The translations under genes were made by a program, and so were the position numbers. The notes under the pieces are model-generated. The model was not told the DNA's origin, made no database searches, and saw nothing but the letters and a program-made list of their open reading frames with translations. From positions 1 through 64,000 of the forward strand of contig NZ_BBMA01000005.1 in the NCBI RefSeq assembly GCF_000971215.1: a stretch of DNA of 64,000 nt, in the 5' to 3' direction. The number at the start of each line of letters is the position of its first letter. Position 1 is the first letter of the stretch. Origin of the DNA: Demequina silvatica. Lineage in GTDB: Bacteria; Actinomycetota; Actinomycetes; Actinomycetales; Demequinaceae. Positions 7,492 through 16,756 of this stretch are shown one piece after another.

Positions 7492-9525
7492 ATGACCACC
7501 ACCCCCGAGCAGCTCATCGCGCGCTCCAACCGCCTGGGCTCCGACCCCAAGAACACCAACTACGCCGGCGGCAACACGTCCGCCAAGGGCACCGACCTCG
7601 ACCCCGCCACCGGCGAGCAGGTCGAGCTCGTGTGGGTCAAGGGCTCCGGCGGCGACCTCGGCACGCTCGGCACCAACGGCCTCGCGGTGCTCCGCCTCGA
7701 CCGCCTCCGCGGCCTGGTCGACACCTACCCGGGCGTCGAGCGCGAGGACGAGATGGTCGCCGCGTTCGACTACTGCCTCCACGGCCGCGGCGGCGCCGCA
7801 CCCTCGATCGACACCGCGATGCACGGCCTCGTCGACGCCGCCCACGTGGACCACCTGCACCCCGACGCCGGCATCGCGATCGCGACCGCCGCGGACGGCG
7901 AGGCGCTCACCGCGACCATCTTCGGCGACCGCGTGGTGTGGGTGCCGTGGCGTCGCCCCGGCTTCCAGCTGGGCCTCGACATCGCGGAGATCAAGGAGGC
8001 CAACCCGCAGGCGATCGGCTGCGTGCTCGGCGGCCACGGCATCACCGCGTGGGGCGACACCTCCGACGAGTGCGAGGCGCGCTCGCTCGAGATCATCGAC
8101 ACCGCCGCCCGCTACATCGCCGAGCACGGCAAGGCGGAGCCGTTCGGCCCCGCGCTGCCCGGGTACGGGGCGCTAGGGGACGATGCGCGGAAGGCCAAGG
8201 CGGTCGCGCTGGCTCCCGTGATCCGCGGCATCGCGTCGTACGACCGCCCGATGGTGGGCCACTTCACCGACGACGCCGTGGTGCTCGACTTCCTGGCCGC
8301 AGCGGAGCACCCGCGCCTCGCCGCGCTGGGCACCTCCTGCCCCGACCACTTCCTGCGCACCAAGGTCAAGCCGATGGTCCTCGACCTCCCGGCCGACGCC
8401 TCGATCGAGGATTCCGTCGCGCGCCTGCACGAGCTCCACGAGGCCTACCGCGCGGACTACCAGGCTTATTACGACGCCCACGCCGACGCATCGTCGCCGG
8501 CCATGAGGGGCGCGGACCCGGCGATCGTGCTGGTGCCCGGCGTCGGGATGTTCTCCTTCGGCGCCAACACGCAGACGGCGCGCGTGGCGGGCGAGTTCTA
8601 CATCAACGCCATCAACGTGATGCGCGGCGCCGAGTCGCTCTCCACGTACTCGCCCATCTCCGACGCGGAGAAGTTCAACATCGAGTACTGGGCGCTCGAG
8701 GAGGCCAAGCTCCAGCGGATGCCCAAGCCGAAGTCGCACGCGACGCGGGTGGCGCTCGTCACCGGCGCCGCGTCCGGCATCGGCAAGGCGATCGCCACCC
8801 GGCTCGCGGCGGAGGGCGCGTGCGTGGTCATCGCGGACCTCGACCTCGAGAAGGCCCAGGCCGCCGCCGCCGAGCTCGGCGGTCCGGATGTCGCGATCGG
8901 CGTCGCCGCCAACGTCGCGGACCCCGAGGCCATCGCCGCCGCGGTGGGCGAGGCCGTGCTGGCCTTCGGCGGCGTGGACCTGGTGGTCAACAATGCCGGC
9001 CTGTCGCTGTCCAAGCCGCTCCTCGAGACCACCGAGAAGGACTGGGACCTGCAGCACGACGTCATGGCCAAGGGATCCTTCCTGGTCTCGCAGGCCGCGG
9101 CGCGCGTCATGATCGCGCAGCGCATGGGCGGCGACATCGTCTACATCGCGTCCAAGAACTCCGTGTTCGCGGGCCCGAACAACATCGCCTACTCCGCCAC
9201 CAAGGCGGACCAGGCCCACCAGGTGCGCCTGCTCGCGGTCGAGCTGGGCGAGCACGGCATCAAGGTCAACGGGATCAACCCCGACGGCGTGGTGCGCGGC
9301 TCCGGCATCTTCGCCGGCGGCTGGGGCGCGAACCGCGCCAAGACCTACGGGATCGAGGAGGACGAGTTGGGCAAGTTCTACGCTCAGCGCACCATCCTGA
9401 AGCGCGAGGTGCTCCCCGAGCACGTCGCTAACGCCGCGGCCATCATCACCGGCCCCGACATGTCGCACACCACCGGCCTCCACATCCCCGTGGACGCAGG
9501 CGTGGCGGCGGCCTTCCTCCGATGA
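7492..9525 (+). CDS. rhaEW: Bifunctional rhamnulose-1-phosphate aldolase / lactaldehyde dehydrogenase (SDR)
   Basis: 677-aa two-domain fusion. Residues 1 to about 415 are a class II aldolase-like domain (NRLGSDPKNTNYAGGNTS start; zinc ligands likely in VDHLHPD and GHGITAWGD) that cleaves rhamnulose-1-phosphate to DHAP and L-lactaldehyde. Residues about 419-677 are a short-chain dehydrogenase with the Rossmann motif VTGAASGIG (about 422-430), NNAG, and catalytic Tyr and Lys in YSATK (about 567-571). Equivalent to B. subtilis YuxG/RhaEW, where the SDR part oxidises lactaldehyde to lactate. The start follows GGAAAGGAACC. The stop overlaps the rhaB start by 4 bp. A copy of the dispersed 11-bp motif lies at 8177. 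Confidence 0.92.
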   Translation: MTTTPEQLIARSNRLGSDPKNTNYAGGNTSAKGTDLDPATGEQVELVWVKGSGGDLGTLGTNGLAVLRLDRLRGLVDTYPGVEREDEMVAAFDYCLHGRGGAAPSIDTAMHGLVDAAHVDHLHPDAGIAIATAADGEALTATIFGDRVVWVPWRRPGFQLGLDIAEIKEANPQAIGCVLGGHGITAWGDTSDECEARSLEIIDTAARYIAEHGKAEPFGPALPGYGALGDDARKAKAVALAPVIRGIASYDRPMVGHFTDDAVVLDFLAAAEHPRLAALGTSCPDHFLRTKVKPMVLDLPADASIEDSVARLHELHEAYRADYQAYYDAHADASSPAMRGADPAIVLVPGVGMFSFGANTQTARVAGEFYINAINVMRGAESLSTYSPISDAEKFNIEYWALEEAKLQRMPKPKSHATRVALVTGAASGIGKAIATRLAAEGACVVIADLDLEKAQAAAAELGGPDVAIGVAANVADPEAIAAAVGEAVLAFGGVDLVVNNAGLSLSKPLLETTEKDWDLQHDVMAKGSFLVSQAAARVMIAQRMGGDIVYIASKNSVFAGPNNIAYSATKADQAHQVRLLAVELGEHGIKVNGINPDGVVRGSGIFAGGWGANRAKTYGIEEDELGKFYAQRTILKREVLPEHVANAAAIITGPDMSHTTGLHIPVDAGVAAAFLR

Positions 9526-10943
9526 CCGCCGCGGTCGCCGCGGTCGACCTGGGCGCGACCTCCGGTCGCGTCATGGTCGGGCAGGTGGGCCCCGACACCC
9601 TCGAGCTGCGGCAGGTGGGACGGTTCGCCAACGGCCCGGTCCGCACGCCGGACGGGCTGCACTGGAACCTGCAGGAGCTGTACGCGCACGTGCTCGACGG
9701 GCTGCGCTCGGCCACCCGCTGGGATGAGGCGATCCGGTCCATCGGCATCGACTCGTGGGCCGTCGACTACGCCCTCCTCCGCGGCGGCCGCGTCCTCGGC
9801 GAGCCGTTCCACTACCGGGACGAGCGCACCGCTCACGGCGTGGACCTGGTGCATGCCGACGAGCCGTTCTCCCTGCTCTACGCCCGCAACGGGCTGCAGT
9901 TCCTCCCGTTCAACACGCTCTACCAGTTGGCGGTCGAGCGCGAGGCGGGCATGCTCGCCGTGGCGGACCGCCTGCTGCTGGTCCCCGACCTCATGGCGTA
10001 CTACCTCACCGGTGCCACCGTGGCGGAGGCGACCAACGCCTCCACCACGGGGCTCCTCGACGTCAGCACCAAGGAGTGGGACGGCGAGCTCATGGACAGG
10101 CTTCGCCTGCCGCGCGGACTGTTCCCGCGCATCGTCCAGCCGGGCGAGCGCGTGGGCACCGTCCTCCCCCACGTCGCCGAGGCCACCGGCCTCGCTGGCG
10201 ACACGCCGGTGGTGGCGGTCGGCTCCCACGACACCGCGTCCGCGGTGGTCGCGACACCGATGACCGAGCCCGGCGGCGCGTACATCTCCTGCGGCACGTG
10301 GGGCCTGGTGGGCGTCGAGACCGAAGCGCCCGTGCTGAGCGACGCCGCGCGCGAGGCGAACTTCACCAACGAGGGCGGCGTCGACGGCCGCACCCGCTTC
10401 CTGCACAACGTCATGGGCCTGTGGATCCTGTCCGAGTCCATCCGCGAGTGGGAGCGCGACGGCGAGAAGGTCGACCTCGAGCGCCTGCTCGCCGAGGCCG
10501 CCGCCGTCCCGGGCGAGGTCGACGTGTTCGACGCGAACGACGAGGCGTTCATGGCACCAGGCGACATGCCGGCCCGGGTCGCCGGGTGGCTCGGGGCGCG
10601 CGGGTTCCGGGTCCCCGGGTCACGCGCCGAGACGGCGCGCTGCATCATCGAGAGCCTCGCGCAGGCGTTCGCCGACGCGGTGCACGATGCGGCGGCGCTG
10701 TCCGCTCAGGACGTGCGCCGCATCCACATCACCGGCGGCGGCTCGCTCAACGACCTGCTGTGCCAGCGCACGGCGGACCGCTCCGGACTGCCCGTGATGG
10801 CGGGACCGGTCGAGGCCACCGCGATCGGCAACGTGCTGATCCAGGGCCGCGCGATCGGCGCCGTGTCGGGATCCCTCGAATCGCTGCGCGACCTGGTCGC
10901 GCGTACGTTCGAACCGCGAGTGTTCACACCGAAGGGACTGTGA
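9522..10943 (+). CDS. rhaB: Rhamnulokinase (FGGY family)
   Basis: 473-aa FGGY carbohydrate kinase that phosphorylates L-rhamnulose at O1 with ATP. The N-terminal phosphate-1 motif [12 protein letters not shown] is the rhamnulokinase form. The signature region [13 protein letters not shown] gives the catalytic Asp context. The C-terminal ATP-binding half has GSHDTASAV and [20 protein letters not shown]. Start ATG overlaps the rhaEW stop (ATGA), showing translational coupling. The length is normal for RhaB. Confidence 0.95.
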   Translation: MTAAVAAVDLGATSGRVMVGQVGPDTLELRQVGRFANGPVRTPDGLHWNLQELYAHVLDGLRSATRWDEAIRSIGIDSWAVDYALLRGGRVLGEPFHYRDERTAHGVDLVHADEPFSLLYARNGLQFLPFNTLYQLAVEREAGMLAVADRLLLVPDLMAYYLTGATVAEATNASTTGLLDVSTKEWDGELMDRLRLPRGLFPRIVQPGERVGTVLPHVAEATGLAGDTPVVAVGSHDTASAVVATPMTEPGGAYISCGTWGLVGVETEAPVLSDAAREANFTNEGGVDGRTRFLHNVMGLWILSESIREWERDGEKVDLERLLAEAAAVPGEVDVFDANDEAFMAPGDMPARVAGWLGARGFRVPGSRAETARCIIESLAQAFADAVHDAAALSAQDVRRIHITGGGSLNDLLCQRTADRSGLPVMAGPVEATAIGNVLIQGRAIGAVSGSLESLRDLVARTFEPRVFTPKGL

Positions 10944-10944
10944 G

Positions 10945-12285
10945 ATGAAGATGGAGCGCCGGATCCCCCGGCCCGCCGACCTGGCGCCGCTCGTGCGCTT
11001 CAAGCCGCTCGAGCTGGACGGCCGCAAGCGACGCCTCGCGAAGGCGCACACCATCGCGGACCTCCGCGCGATCGCCAAGCGGCGCACCCCGAAGGGCGCG
11101 TTCGACTACACCGACGGCGCGGCCGAGGAGGAGCTGTCGCTCAACCGCGCGCGCCGCGCGTTCCGCGAGATCGAGTTCCACCCCGCGATCCTGCGCGACG
11201 TGTCCCAGGTGGACACGTCGGTGGAGATCTTCGGCGGCCGGTCAGCGATGCCGTTCGGCATCGCACCCACCGGCTTCACCCGCATGATGCAGGCCGAGGG
11301 CGAGCGCGCGGGCGCCTCCGCCGCCGGCGCCGCCGGCATCCCGTTCTCGCTGTCGACGCTCGGCACCACCTCCCCCGAGGGCGTGCGCGATGCCAACCCC
11401 GACGGCCGCAACTGGTTCCAGCTGTACATGCAGAAGGACCGCGACAAGTCGATGCAGCTGATGCAGCGCGCCGCCGACGCGGGCTTCGACACCTTGCTCG
11501 TCACGGTCGACGTGCCCGCCGCCGGCGCGCGACTGCGGGACAGTTACAACGGCTTCACCATCCCGCCGCAGCTCACGCCTCGCACGGTGCTGAACGCGAT
11601 CCCCCGCCCCGAGTGGTGGTGGAACTTCCTCACCACCGAGCCGCTGACGTTCGCGTCGTTGTCGGAGTGGAACGGCACCATCGGCGAGCTGCTCGACTCG
11701 CTGTTCGACCCGACGGTCGACTTCGACGACCTCGAGTGGATCCGCGACCAGTGGCCGGGCAAGGTCGCCGTCAAGGGCATCCAGACGCTCGACGACGCGA
11801 AGGCCGTGGTCGATCGCGGCGTCGACGGGATCGTGCTCTCGAACCACGGCGGGCGCCAGCTCGACCGCGCCCCGATCCCGTTCCGCCTGCTGCCCTCGGT
11901 GGCGGCGGAGCTGGGCGGCAAGACCACCATCGTGCTCGACACCGGCATCATGGCGGGTGCCGACATCGTCGCGGCCCTCGCGTGCGGCGCGGACTTCACC
12001 CTGGTGGGCCGCGCGTACCTGTACGGCCTCATGGCCGGCGGACGCGAGGGCGTGGACCGCGCGATCGACATCCTGTCGCGCGAGGTTGTCCGCACCATGA
12101 AGCTACTGGGAGTGTCCTCGGTGGCCGAGCTCAACCCCGACCACGTCACGCAGCTGCAGCGGATGGTGCCCGTGGCGCCGCTCGTGACCCCCAAGCCCAC
12201 GCCCCGGCGACGGCCCGCACCCAAGGCGGCCGACGCATCGTCCCCCACGCTCATCGCGAACGCGAAGCGCAGCCGGTCGTCCTGA
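10945..12285 (+). CDS. lldD: L-lactate dehydrogenase / alpha-hydroxy-acid oxidase, LldD2 type (FMN)
   Basis: 446-aa FMN-dependent (S)-2-hydroxy-acid dehydrogenase. TIM-barrel motifs visible: YTDGAAEEE (N-terminal flavin loop), [36 protein letters not shown], and the active-site signature [12 protein letters not shown] with the catalytic His. The FMN-phosphate loop reads [11 protein letters not shown], as I recall for actinobacterial LldD2 rather than the DGGIRRG form. It begins 1 bp after the rhaB stop, so within this operon it can oxidise the L-lactate formed from lactaldehyde to pyruvate. The last 40 residues are a basic, Pro/Ala-rich tail; the dispersed motif (12234-12244) lies within it. 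Confidence 0.88.
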   Translation: MKMERRIPRPADLAPLVRFKPLELDGRKRRLAKAHTIADLRAIAKRRTPKGAFDYTDGAAEEELSLNRARRAFREIEFHPAILRDVSQVDTSVEIFGGRSAMPFGIAPTGFTRMMQAEGERAGASAAGAAGIPFSLSTLGTTSPEGVRDANPDGRNWFQLYMQKDRDKSMQLMQRAADAGFDTLLVTVDVPAAGARLRDSYNGFTIPPQLTPRTVLNAIPRPEWWWNFLTTEPLTFASLSEWNGTIGELLDSLFDPTVDFDDLEWIRDQWPGKVAVKGIQTLDDAKAVVDRGVDGIVLSNHGGRQLDRAPIPFRLLPSVAAELGGKTTIVLDTGIMAGADIVAALACGADFTLVGRAYLYGLMAGGREGVDRAIDILSREVVRTMKLLGVSSVAELNPDHVTQLQRMVPVAPLVTPKPTPRRRPAPKAADASSPTLIANAKRSRSS

Positions 12286-12296
12286 GCGCCGCCGAG

Positions 12297-12315
12297 GGTC
12301 CCGGGATCCGGGACC
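12297..12315 (+). terminator. Hairpin after lldD
   Basis: Perfect 8-bp stem GGTCCCGG / CCGGGACC with a 3-base loop, 12 bp after the lldD stop and followed by TT. It would end the rhaI-lldD transcript just before the next operator. There is no long U-run, as is common in actinobacteria. Confidence 0.6.
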
Positions 12316-12347
12316 TTCGGCACCCGCGGGGCGCTCCGCCTCGTGAT

Positions 12348-12359
12348 TGAATCGTTTCA
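12348..12359. promoter_or_regulatory. Putative rhamnose regulon operator 2 (rhaD promoter)
   Basis: TGAATCGTTTCA, the exact reverse complement of the site at 5878-5889, 53 bp upstream of the rhaD start. It marks rhaD as a separately transcribed unit of the same regulon. Confidence 0.75.
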
Positions 12360-12412
12360 CAACCTGAAGTCGCGGGGCGCTGAAGCCTCGCACCGGAGCC
12401 CTGGAGGACCCC

Positions 12413-13243
12413 GTGACCGTCACCGACCAGCCCAAGCCCACGCTCGACGAGATCATCGCCCAGATCGGCGAGGCGGGCGCCCGCATCTGCGACATCGAGG
12501 CCTCCGAGGCCGGCGCCGGCAACATCTCCGTCTACATGGGGTGGGACGTCGAGGTACGTCGCCACTTCCCCAACGCCGAGGAGATCGTGCTCCCGGTGCC
12601 CGCGCCCGCGCTCGCCGGCGGAACCGTGCTCGCCACCGGCTCCGGCCGCCGCCTGCGCCAGATCGCGCACGAGCCGCTCGCCGCGATCGGCGCCGTGAAG
12701 ATCCACGAGGGCGGGCTCACGGGAACGCTCTACACGTCCAACACGCGCCGCTTCGCGCGGCTCACATCGGAGTTCAACTCCCACCTCGCGGTCCACCAGG
12801 ACCAGGCCGAGCGCCGCGGCGTGGACTTCCAGGCCGTGGTCCACGCGCAGCCGCCGCACCTCACCTACCTCTCGCACGTGCCCGCGTACCGCGACACCGC
12901 GCGGATGAACGCGGCGATCCTGCGCTGGGAGCCGGAGAGCATCGTGTCGCTGTCGCAGGGCATCGCGGTGCTGCCGTTCTTCATCCCCGGCTCCGAGGAG
13001 ATGGGCCGCGCGAACGTCGAGGGCCTGCGCGACTTCGAGATCACCCTGTGGTCCAAGCACGGCACCATGTCCCGCTCGGACATCTCCGTGTACCGCGCGG
13101 TCGACCGCGTCGAGTACGCGGAGACGGGAGCCAAGTACGAGTACATGGACCTGGTGGCCGGCGGCCGCGCCGAGGGCCTCACCAAGCAGGAGATCCGCGA
13201 CGTCGCCGAGACGTTCTCGATCGCCTCGCCCTGGCTCGCGTAG
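12413..13243 (+). CDS. rhaD: Rhamnulose-1-phosphate aldolase, RhaD (class II, E. coli type)
   Basis: 276-aa class II aldolase of normal RhaD length, starting with GTG behind GGAGGACCCC. Family features: the N-terminal helix with ASEAGAGNIS (phosphate-binding loop), ATGSGRRLRQI, FNSHLAVHQ, VVHAQPPHLTYLSHV (zinc histidines), ILRWEPESI, and LWSKHGTMSRSD with the third zinc histidine. It cleaves rhamnulose-1-phosphate to DHAP and L-lactaldehyde. The reaction duplicates that of the RhaE domain in rhaEW, so the regulon encodes two unrelated-length aldolases for one step. It lies alone behind its own operator and is followed by a strong hairpin. Confidence 0.88.
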   Translation: MTVTDQPKPTLDEIIAQIGEAGARICDIEASEAGAGNISVYMGWDVEVRRHFPNAEEIVLPVPAPALAGGTVLATGSGRRLRQIAHEPLAAIGAVKIHEGGLTGTLYTSNTRRFARLTSEFNSHLAVHQDQAERRGVDFQAVVHAQPPHLTYLSHVPAYRDTARMNAAILRWEPESIVSLSQGIAVLPFFIPGSEEMGRANVEGLRDFEITLWSKHGTMSRSDISVYRAVDRVEYAETGAKYEYMDLVAGGRAEGLTKQEIRDVAETFSIASPWLA

Positions 13244-13264
13244 CAGTTCGCCCATCCGCGACTG

Positions 13265-13299
13265 CGGCCCGCGATCCCCGCTCCGGGGGTCGCGGGCCG
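13265..13299. terminator. Hairpin after rhaD
   Basis: Long hairpin: CGGCCCGCGA then CCCC pairs with GGGG then (G)TCGCGGGCCG around the loop GCTCC. It lies 22 bp after the rhaD stop, between convergent rhaD and fucO, and could serve both strands. Confidence 0.65.
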
Positions 13300-13319
13300 T
13301 TCGCGTGCCCGGCGGTGGC

Positions 13320-13349
13320 GGGGCGCGCCGCAGCGGGGCGCGCCGCAGG
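13320..13349. repeat. Tandem duplication of a 15-bp unit
   Basis: Two adjacent copies of GGGGCGCGCCGCAG followed by C or G, in the non-coding space between rhaD and fucO. Probably a local slippage duplication; no function is suggested. Confidence 0.6.
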
Positions 13350-13450
13350 CGAGCGCCAGGCTGATACACCAGCGCCGATCCGCGCCAGCTTCTCTGCCGC
13401 GGGCTATCAATGGACCTCCGCCGCCCCGGCACATTCCCCGGGCGCACAGA

Positions 13451-13477
13451 AGCCCCGGACCGTCCAGGCCCGGGGCT
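13451..13477 (-). terminator. Hairpin after fucO
   Basis: Perfect 8-bp inverted repeat AGCCCCGG / CCGGGGCT with an 11-base loop, 38 bp beyond the fucO stop on the minus strand. An exact copy of the dispersed motif (13482-13492) lies between the hairpin and the stop codon. Confidence 0.5.
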
Positions 13478-13514
13478 CCCGCGCATCGTCCCGCTTCGCG
13501 AGACGTACGAAGCT

Positions 13515-14681
13515 CTACCCGACCGTCACGCCCAGCAGCGAGCGGTACAACGTCTCGAACTGCGCGACGGTGGTCTCGCGCGGGTTGCCGCCGGCGCAGA
13601 CGTCATCGAACGCGGCCTGCGCGAGCGCCGGGATGTCCTCGACCCTGGCGCCGATCTCTTCGATGCCGAGCGGGTTGCCCAGATCGCGGGTGAGCGTGGC
13701 GACCGCCGCCACGGCGGCCTCGCGGGCCTCGTCGAGCGGCATCGCGTACGCGCCCTCGACGCCGAACGCCGCGGCGATGTCGCGGTACTTCTCCCCCGTC
13801 TCGGGCGCGTTGAACGCCATGACGGGCGCGAGCAGGATGCCGTTCGCGACGCCGTGCGGCGCCGAGTAGAACGCGCCCAGCGGGTGCGCCATCGCGTGCA
13901 CGATGCCGAGGCCCACGTTCGAGTAGCCCATCCCCGCGATGTATTGCGCGAGCGCCATGCGCTCCATCGCCTCGCCGTCGCCGTCGGCGGCCGCGCGCAG
14001 CGACGCCGCGATCACCTGGATGGCCTTGAGGTGGAACAGGTCGGACAGCTCCCACGCGCCCTTGGTGGTGTAGCCCTCGATCGCGTGCGTGAGCGCGTCG
14101 AGGCCGGTCGCGACCTTGAGCGCGCGCGGCGCGGTCGCCATCATGTCCGCGTCCACGACGGCGAGGATCGGGATGTCGTGCGGGTCCACGCAGACGAACT
14201 TGCGGTTCCGCTCGACGTCCGTGATGACGTAGTTGATCGTGGTCTCGGAGGCGGTGCCGGCGGTGGTGGGCACCGCGATGATCGGTACCGACGGGTTCTT
14301 GGTGGGCGCGACGCCCTCGAGCGAGCGCACGTCCGCGAACTCGGGGTTCGCGACGATGATGCCGATCGCCTTGCACGTGTCCTGCGGTGACCCGCCGCCG
14401 ACGGCGATGAGCACGTCCGCGCCCGCGGCCGTGAACGCCTCGACGCCGGCCTGGACGTTCTCGATCGGCGGGTTGGGCAGCACGTCGCTGTAGACCTCGT
14501 ACGGGAAGCTGGCCGCGTCGAGCAGCGCGGTGACCTTGGCGGTCACCCCCGTCTCGATCAGCACGCGGTCCGAGACCACGAACGCCTTGCTGAAGCCGCG
14601 CGCCTCGAGCTCGCCGGGGATCACCTCGATGGAGCCGGCACCGAAGTACGCCGTCTGGTTCCAGATCATCCGATGTGCCAC
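13515..14681 (-). CDS. fucO: Lactaldehyde reductase (iron-containing alcohol dehydrogenase)
   Basis: 388-aa group III (Fe-dependent) alcohol dehydrogenase reducing L-lactaldehyde to L-1,2-propanediol with NADH. It closely resembles E. coli FucO along its length: GGGSPQDTCKAIGII NAD loop, FVCVDPHDIP, VDADMM, THAIEGY, VHAMAHPLGAFY and PHGVANGILL with the iron-binding histidines, and CAGGNPRETT near the end. The start is the GTG at 14681: it follows GGGAGGTGCAAC and gives VAHRMIWNQTAYFG, which lines up with the FucO N-terminus (MANRMILNETAWFG). A longer in-frame ATG start (14732) has no such support. An operator lies 64 bp upstream. Confidence 0.92.
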   Translation of the reverse strand: MAHRMIWNQTAYFGAGSIEVIPGELEARGFSKAFVVSDRVLIETGVTAKVTALLDAASFPYEVYSDVLPNPPIENVQAGVEAFTAAGADVLIAVGGGSPQDTCKAIGIIVANPEFADVRSLEGVAPTKNPSVPIIAVPTTAGTASETTINYVITDVERNRKFVCVDPHDIPILAVVDADMMATAPRALKVATGLDALTHAIEGYTTKGAWELSDLFHLKAIQVIAASLRAAADGDGEAMERMALAQYIAGMGYSNVGLGIVHAMAHPLGAFYSAPHGVANGILLAPVMAFNAPETGEKYRDIAAAFGVEGAYAMPLDEAREAAVAAVATLTRDLGNPLGIEEIGARVEDIPALAQAAFDDVCAGGNPRETTVAQFETLYRSLLGVTVG

Positions 14682-14744
14682 GTTGCACCTCCCAGTCCGG
14701 GCCCGCGCGCGGCGTCCCGCCGCTGGTGACACGCGCCCACGTCT

Positions 14745-14756
14745 TGAATCGTTTCA
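14745..14756. promoter_or_regulatory. Putative rhamnose regulon operator 3 (fucO promoter)
   Basis: TGAATCGTTTCA, identical to operator 2, 64 bp upstream of the fucO start (read on the minus strand). It links fucO to the LacI-family regulon. Confidence 0.75.
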
Positions 14757-14830
14757 GGCGGTCGGAGGGTGCGCGAGGGGCTTTGGTCCCGGAGGGACGA
14801 TGCGGTGGCTGGGTGGCCTCGAAGGCCGGG

Positions 14831-16291
14831 CTACCCGGTGGCGCGGTTGTACGTCACCTGCGCGATCGTCGCAGCGCCTCCGAGCGCCTCCACGCCGAGC
14901 ATGCGACCCGTGAAGCCTCCGGCGACCTCGGTCGACAGGTACCGGCCGTCGCGCGCAGCGAGCACCACGAGCTCTCCTCCGCGCTCGATGCCGAGCTCGA
15001 TCACGTCGGGGCCCGCGTTCTCGCCCAATGCAGGGGTGCTGCGTCGACACCGGATCGCGAGGCGGTCGCCAGGGCCCACCGCCTGGGCGCCCGCCGCCTG
15101 ATCGAAGGGCGCGCTCTCCGCGCGGGCCCGCGCCACGCCGCCGATCAGCTCGACGCCGTACCAGTGCGTCGCGTCGAGGCGCACGGACAGGCACGCGTCG
15201 CCGTCGCGCACCCCCGCCGAGGCGTCCCAGTCGAGGTCGAGGACGCGGGCGCACAGCACCCGATCCTGCTCCGCCGCCGAGGCGGGACGCCCTGACTCGA
15301 GCAGCAGCCCCTGGCCCGCAGCCGCGAAGGATGCGGGCGCGACGGAGGGCGCGACCCAGCGAGGGTCGAGCCCCTGGCCGGCGAAGGAGTCGGACCAGGA
15401 GGTATCGCGCTCGACGGCCTCGAACCGCCCCTCGACCACCACCGGCCAGTCGTCGACCCAGTCGATGCCCGCGAGGAAGGTCTCGCGGCCCAGCACGTGG
15501 AACCGCGGGAACGACCCCTGCTGGCGGATGCCCAGGTGCACCATCGCCCAGGTACCGTCGCCGAGCTCCAGCAGGTCCGGGTGGCCGACCGCCTGCACGG
15601 GATGCTCGGTGGACCGATGGCTGAAGATCGGGTTGAGCGGGTGCGGCTCGAACGGTCCGCGAGGGCCGCGGGCGCGCGCGATCGACACGCCGTGGCCCAG
15701 GTGGGTGCCACCCTCGGCGACCAGGAGGTACCACCAGCCGCCTCGGCGGATCAGGTGCGGGCCCTCCGTGTCGGCGAGCCCTGTGCCGGTCCACACCACG
15801 GCCTCCTCCCCCAGCCGCTCTCCACTGCGAGGGTCGATGGGCACCTGGTGGATCCCGGCAGGATCGAAGCCGCGCCACGTGAGCAGGCACATGCCGTCGT
15901 CGAGCCACGCGAGGTCGGGATCGATGCCGGGGGTGCCCGGCACGAAGACGGGCTCGGACCACGGCCCCGCGGGGTCCGTCGCATGCGTGATCAGCTGCCC
16001 CTCCGCGAGCCGCCCGATCGACGTGGTGGCTATCCAGAACAGGCCCTCGTGGTGCCGCAACGTGGGCGCGAAGATCCCGGTGCTCGCGCCCGCCGCCCCG
16101 CGGGGCGCACGGATCACCTCGGCGTCGGGGAGCGCGTGCCCCACCAGCTCCCAGTTCACCAGGTCCATCGAGCGGTGGATGGGGACTCCCGGGACGTACT
16201 CGAAGGTCGAGGTCGCCAGGTAGTAGGCATCCCCCACACGACAGATGGAGGGATCGGGGTGGAAGCCCGGCAGGATCGGCGTCGAGGTCAC
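14831..16291 (-). CDS. Glycoside hydrolase family 43 (beta-xylosidase / alpha-L-arabinofuranosidase type)
   Basis: 486-aa GH43 enzyme without signal peptide, so probably cytoplasmic. The five-bladed propeller carries the catalytic base Asp13 in PGFHPDPS, an Asp in PGIDPDLAW (about 124/126) as pKa modulator, and general acid Glu176 in ADTEGPHL. The C-terminal third (about 310-486) looks like the beta-sandwich domain found in GH43 xylosidases. The GTG start follows AGGAAGG and gives the canonical PILPGFHPDPS opening. It is divergent from the GH78 rhamnosidase and shares with it the upstream region containing operator 4. Substrate specificity (xylosyl, arabinosyl or another side chain of pectin) is not decided by sequence. 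Confidence 0.88.
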   Translation of the reverse strand: MTSTPILPGFHPDPSICRVGDAYYLATSTFEYVPGVPIHRSMDLVNWELVGHALPDAEVIRAPRGAAGASTGIFAPTLRHHEGLFWIATTSIGRLAEGQLITHATDPAGPWSEPVFVPGTPGIDPDLAWLDDGMCLLTWRGFDPAGIHQVPIDPRSGERLGEEAVVWTGTGLADTEGPHLIRRGGWWYLLVAEGGTHLGHGVSIARARGPRGPFEPHPLNPIFSHRSTEHPVQAVGHPDLLELGDGTWAMVHLGIRQQGSFPRFHVLGRETFLAGIDWVDDWPVVVEGRFEAVERDTSWSDSFAGQGLDPRWVAPSVAPASFAAAGQGLLLESGRPASAAEQDRVLCARVLDLDWDASAGVRDGDACLSVRLDATHWYGVELIGGVARARAESAPFDQAAGAQAVGPGDRLAIRCRRSTPALGENAGPDVIELGIERGGELVVLAARDGRYLSTEVAGGFTGRMLGVEALGGAATIAQVTYNRATG

Positions 16292-16756
16292 AGGGTCCTT
16301 CCTAGCAGCCGGGGCGCGGCGGGTCTCCCTGCGACGCGACACCGGCCGACCGGAACCGCGTGCGCACGGGTCCGGCCGCGACTGCAGCCTCTTGCGCCCC
16401 GCCATGGCCGGCAGCGGCGACGGCCACCACCGGGGCGCATGCGAGGAGCGTGGCGCGCGCTCCCACGAGCGCATTCACACGAGCAGGTGTCGGTCCACGT
16501 CGCGCACGGGCCGGGGCGTCACCGAGTCGCCCGCGTTCGTGCCCGCTGCCTCCCGCCGGGAGGCACACCGCCCGACGGCCTCCCCGCTCACCGGAACGAT
16601 GTGCTCCGTCGGCGGGGCGGCGGTCGGCAAGGACCGACCGCCCGCAAAGTGGCGACCCTCGGGCTCGCCGCCACTTGATACGATTCAATCATTCAAAGAA
16701 TCGCGATGCGCCGTGGCACCCCGAGCTCCGGAGCGCGCCCGACCGCCGGAGCTCTC
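16292..16756. other. 465-bp divergent intergenic region (GH43 / GH78)
   Basis: No convincing gene. It holds operator 4 near the GH78 end, in an unusually AT-rich patch (about 16674-16702, with TTGATA and ATTCAATCATTCAAAGAATC) that probably contains the GH78 promoter. The remaining 370 bp show GC-rich sequence without clear RNA structure. Confidence 0.5.
16676..16687. promoter_or_regulatory. Putative rhamnose regulon operator 4 (GH78 promoter)
   Basis: TGATACGATTCA, one mismatch from operator 1, about 70 bp upstream of the GH78 start. It is followed by further ATTCAA/ATTCAAAG half-site-like sequence. Confidence 0.65.

Noticed and set aside
13320..13349. Tandem 15-bp repeat as a CRISPR or regulatory array
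   Set aside because: Only two directly adjacent copies with no spacer; best explained by local slippage.
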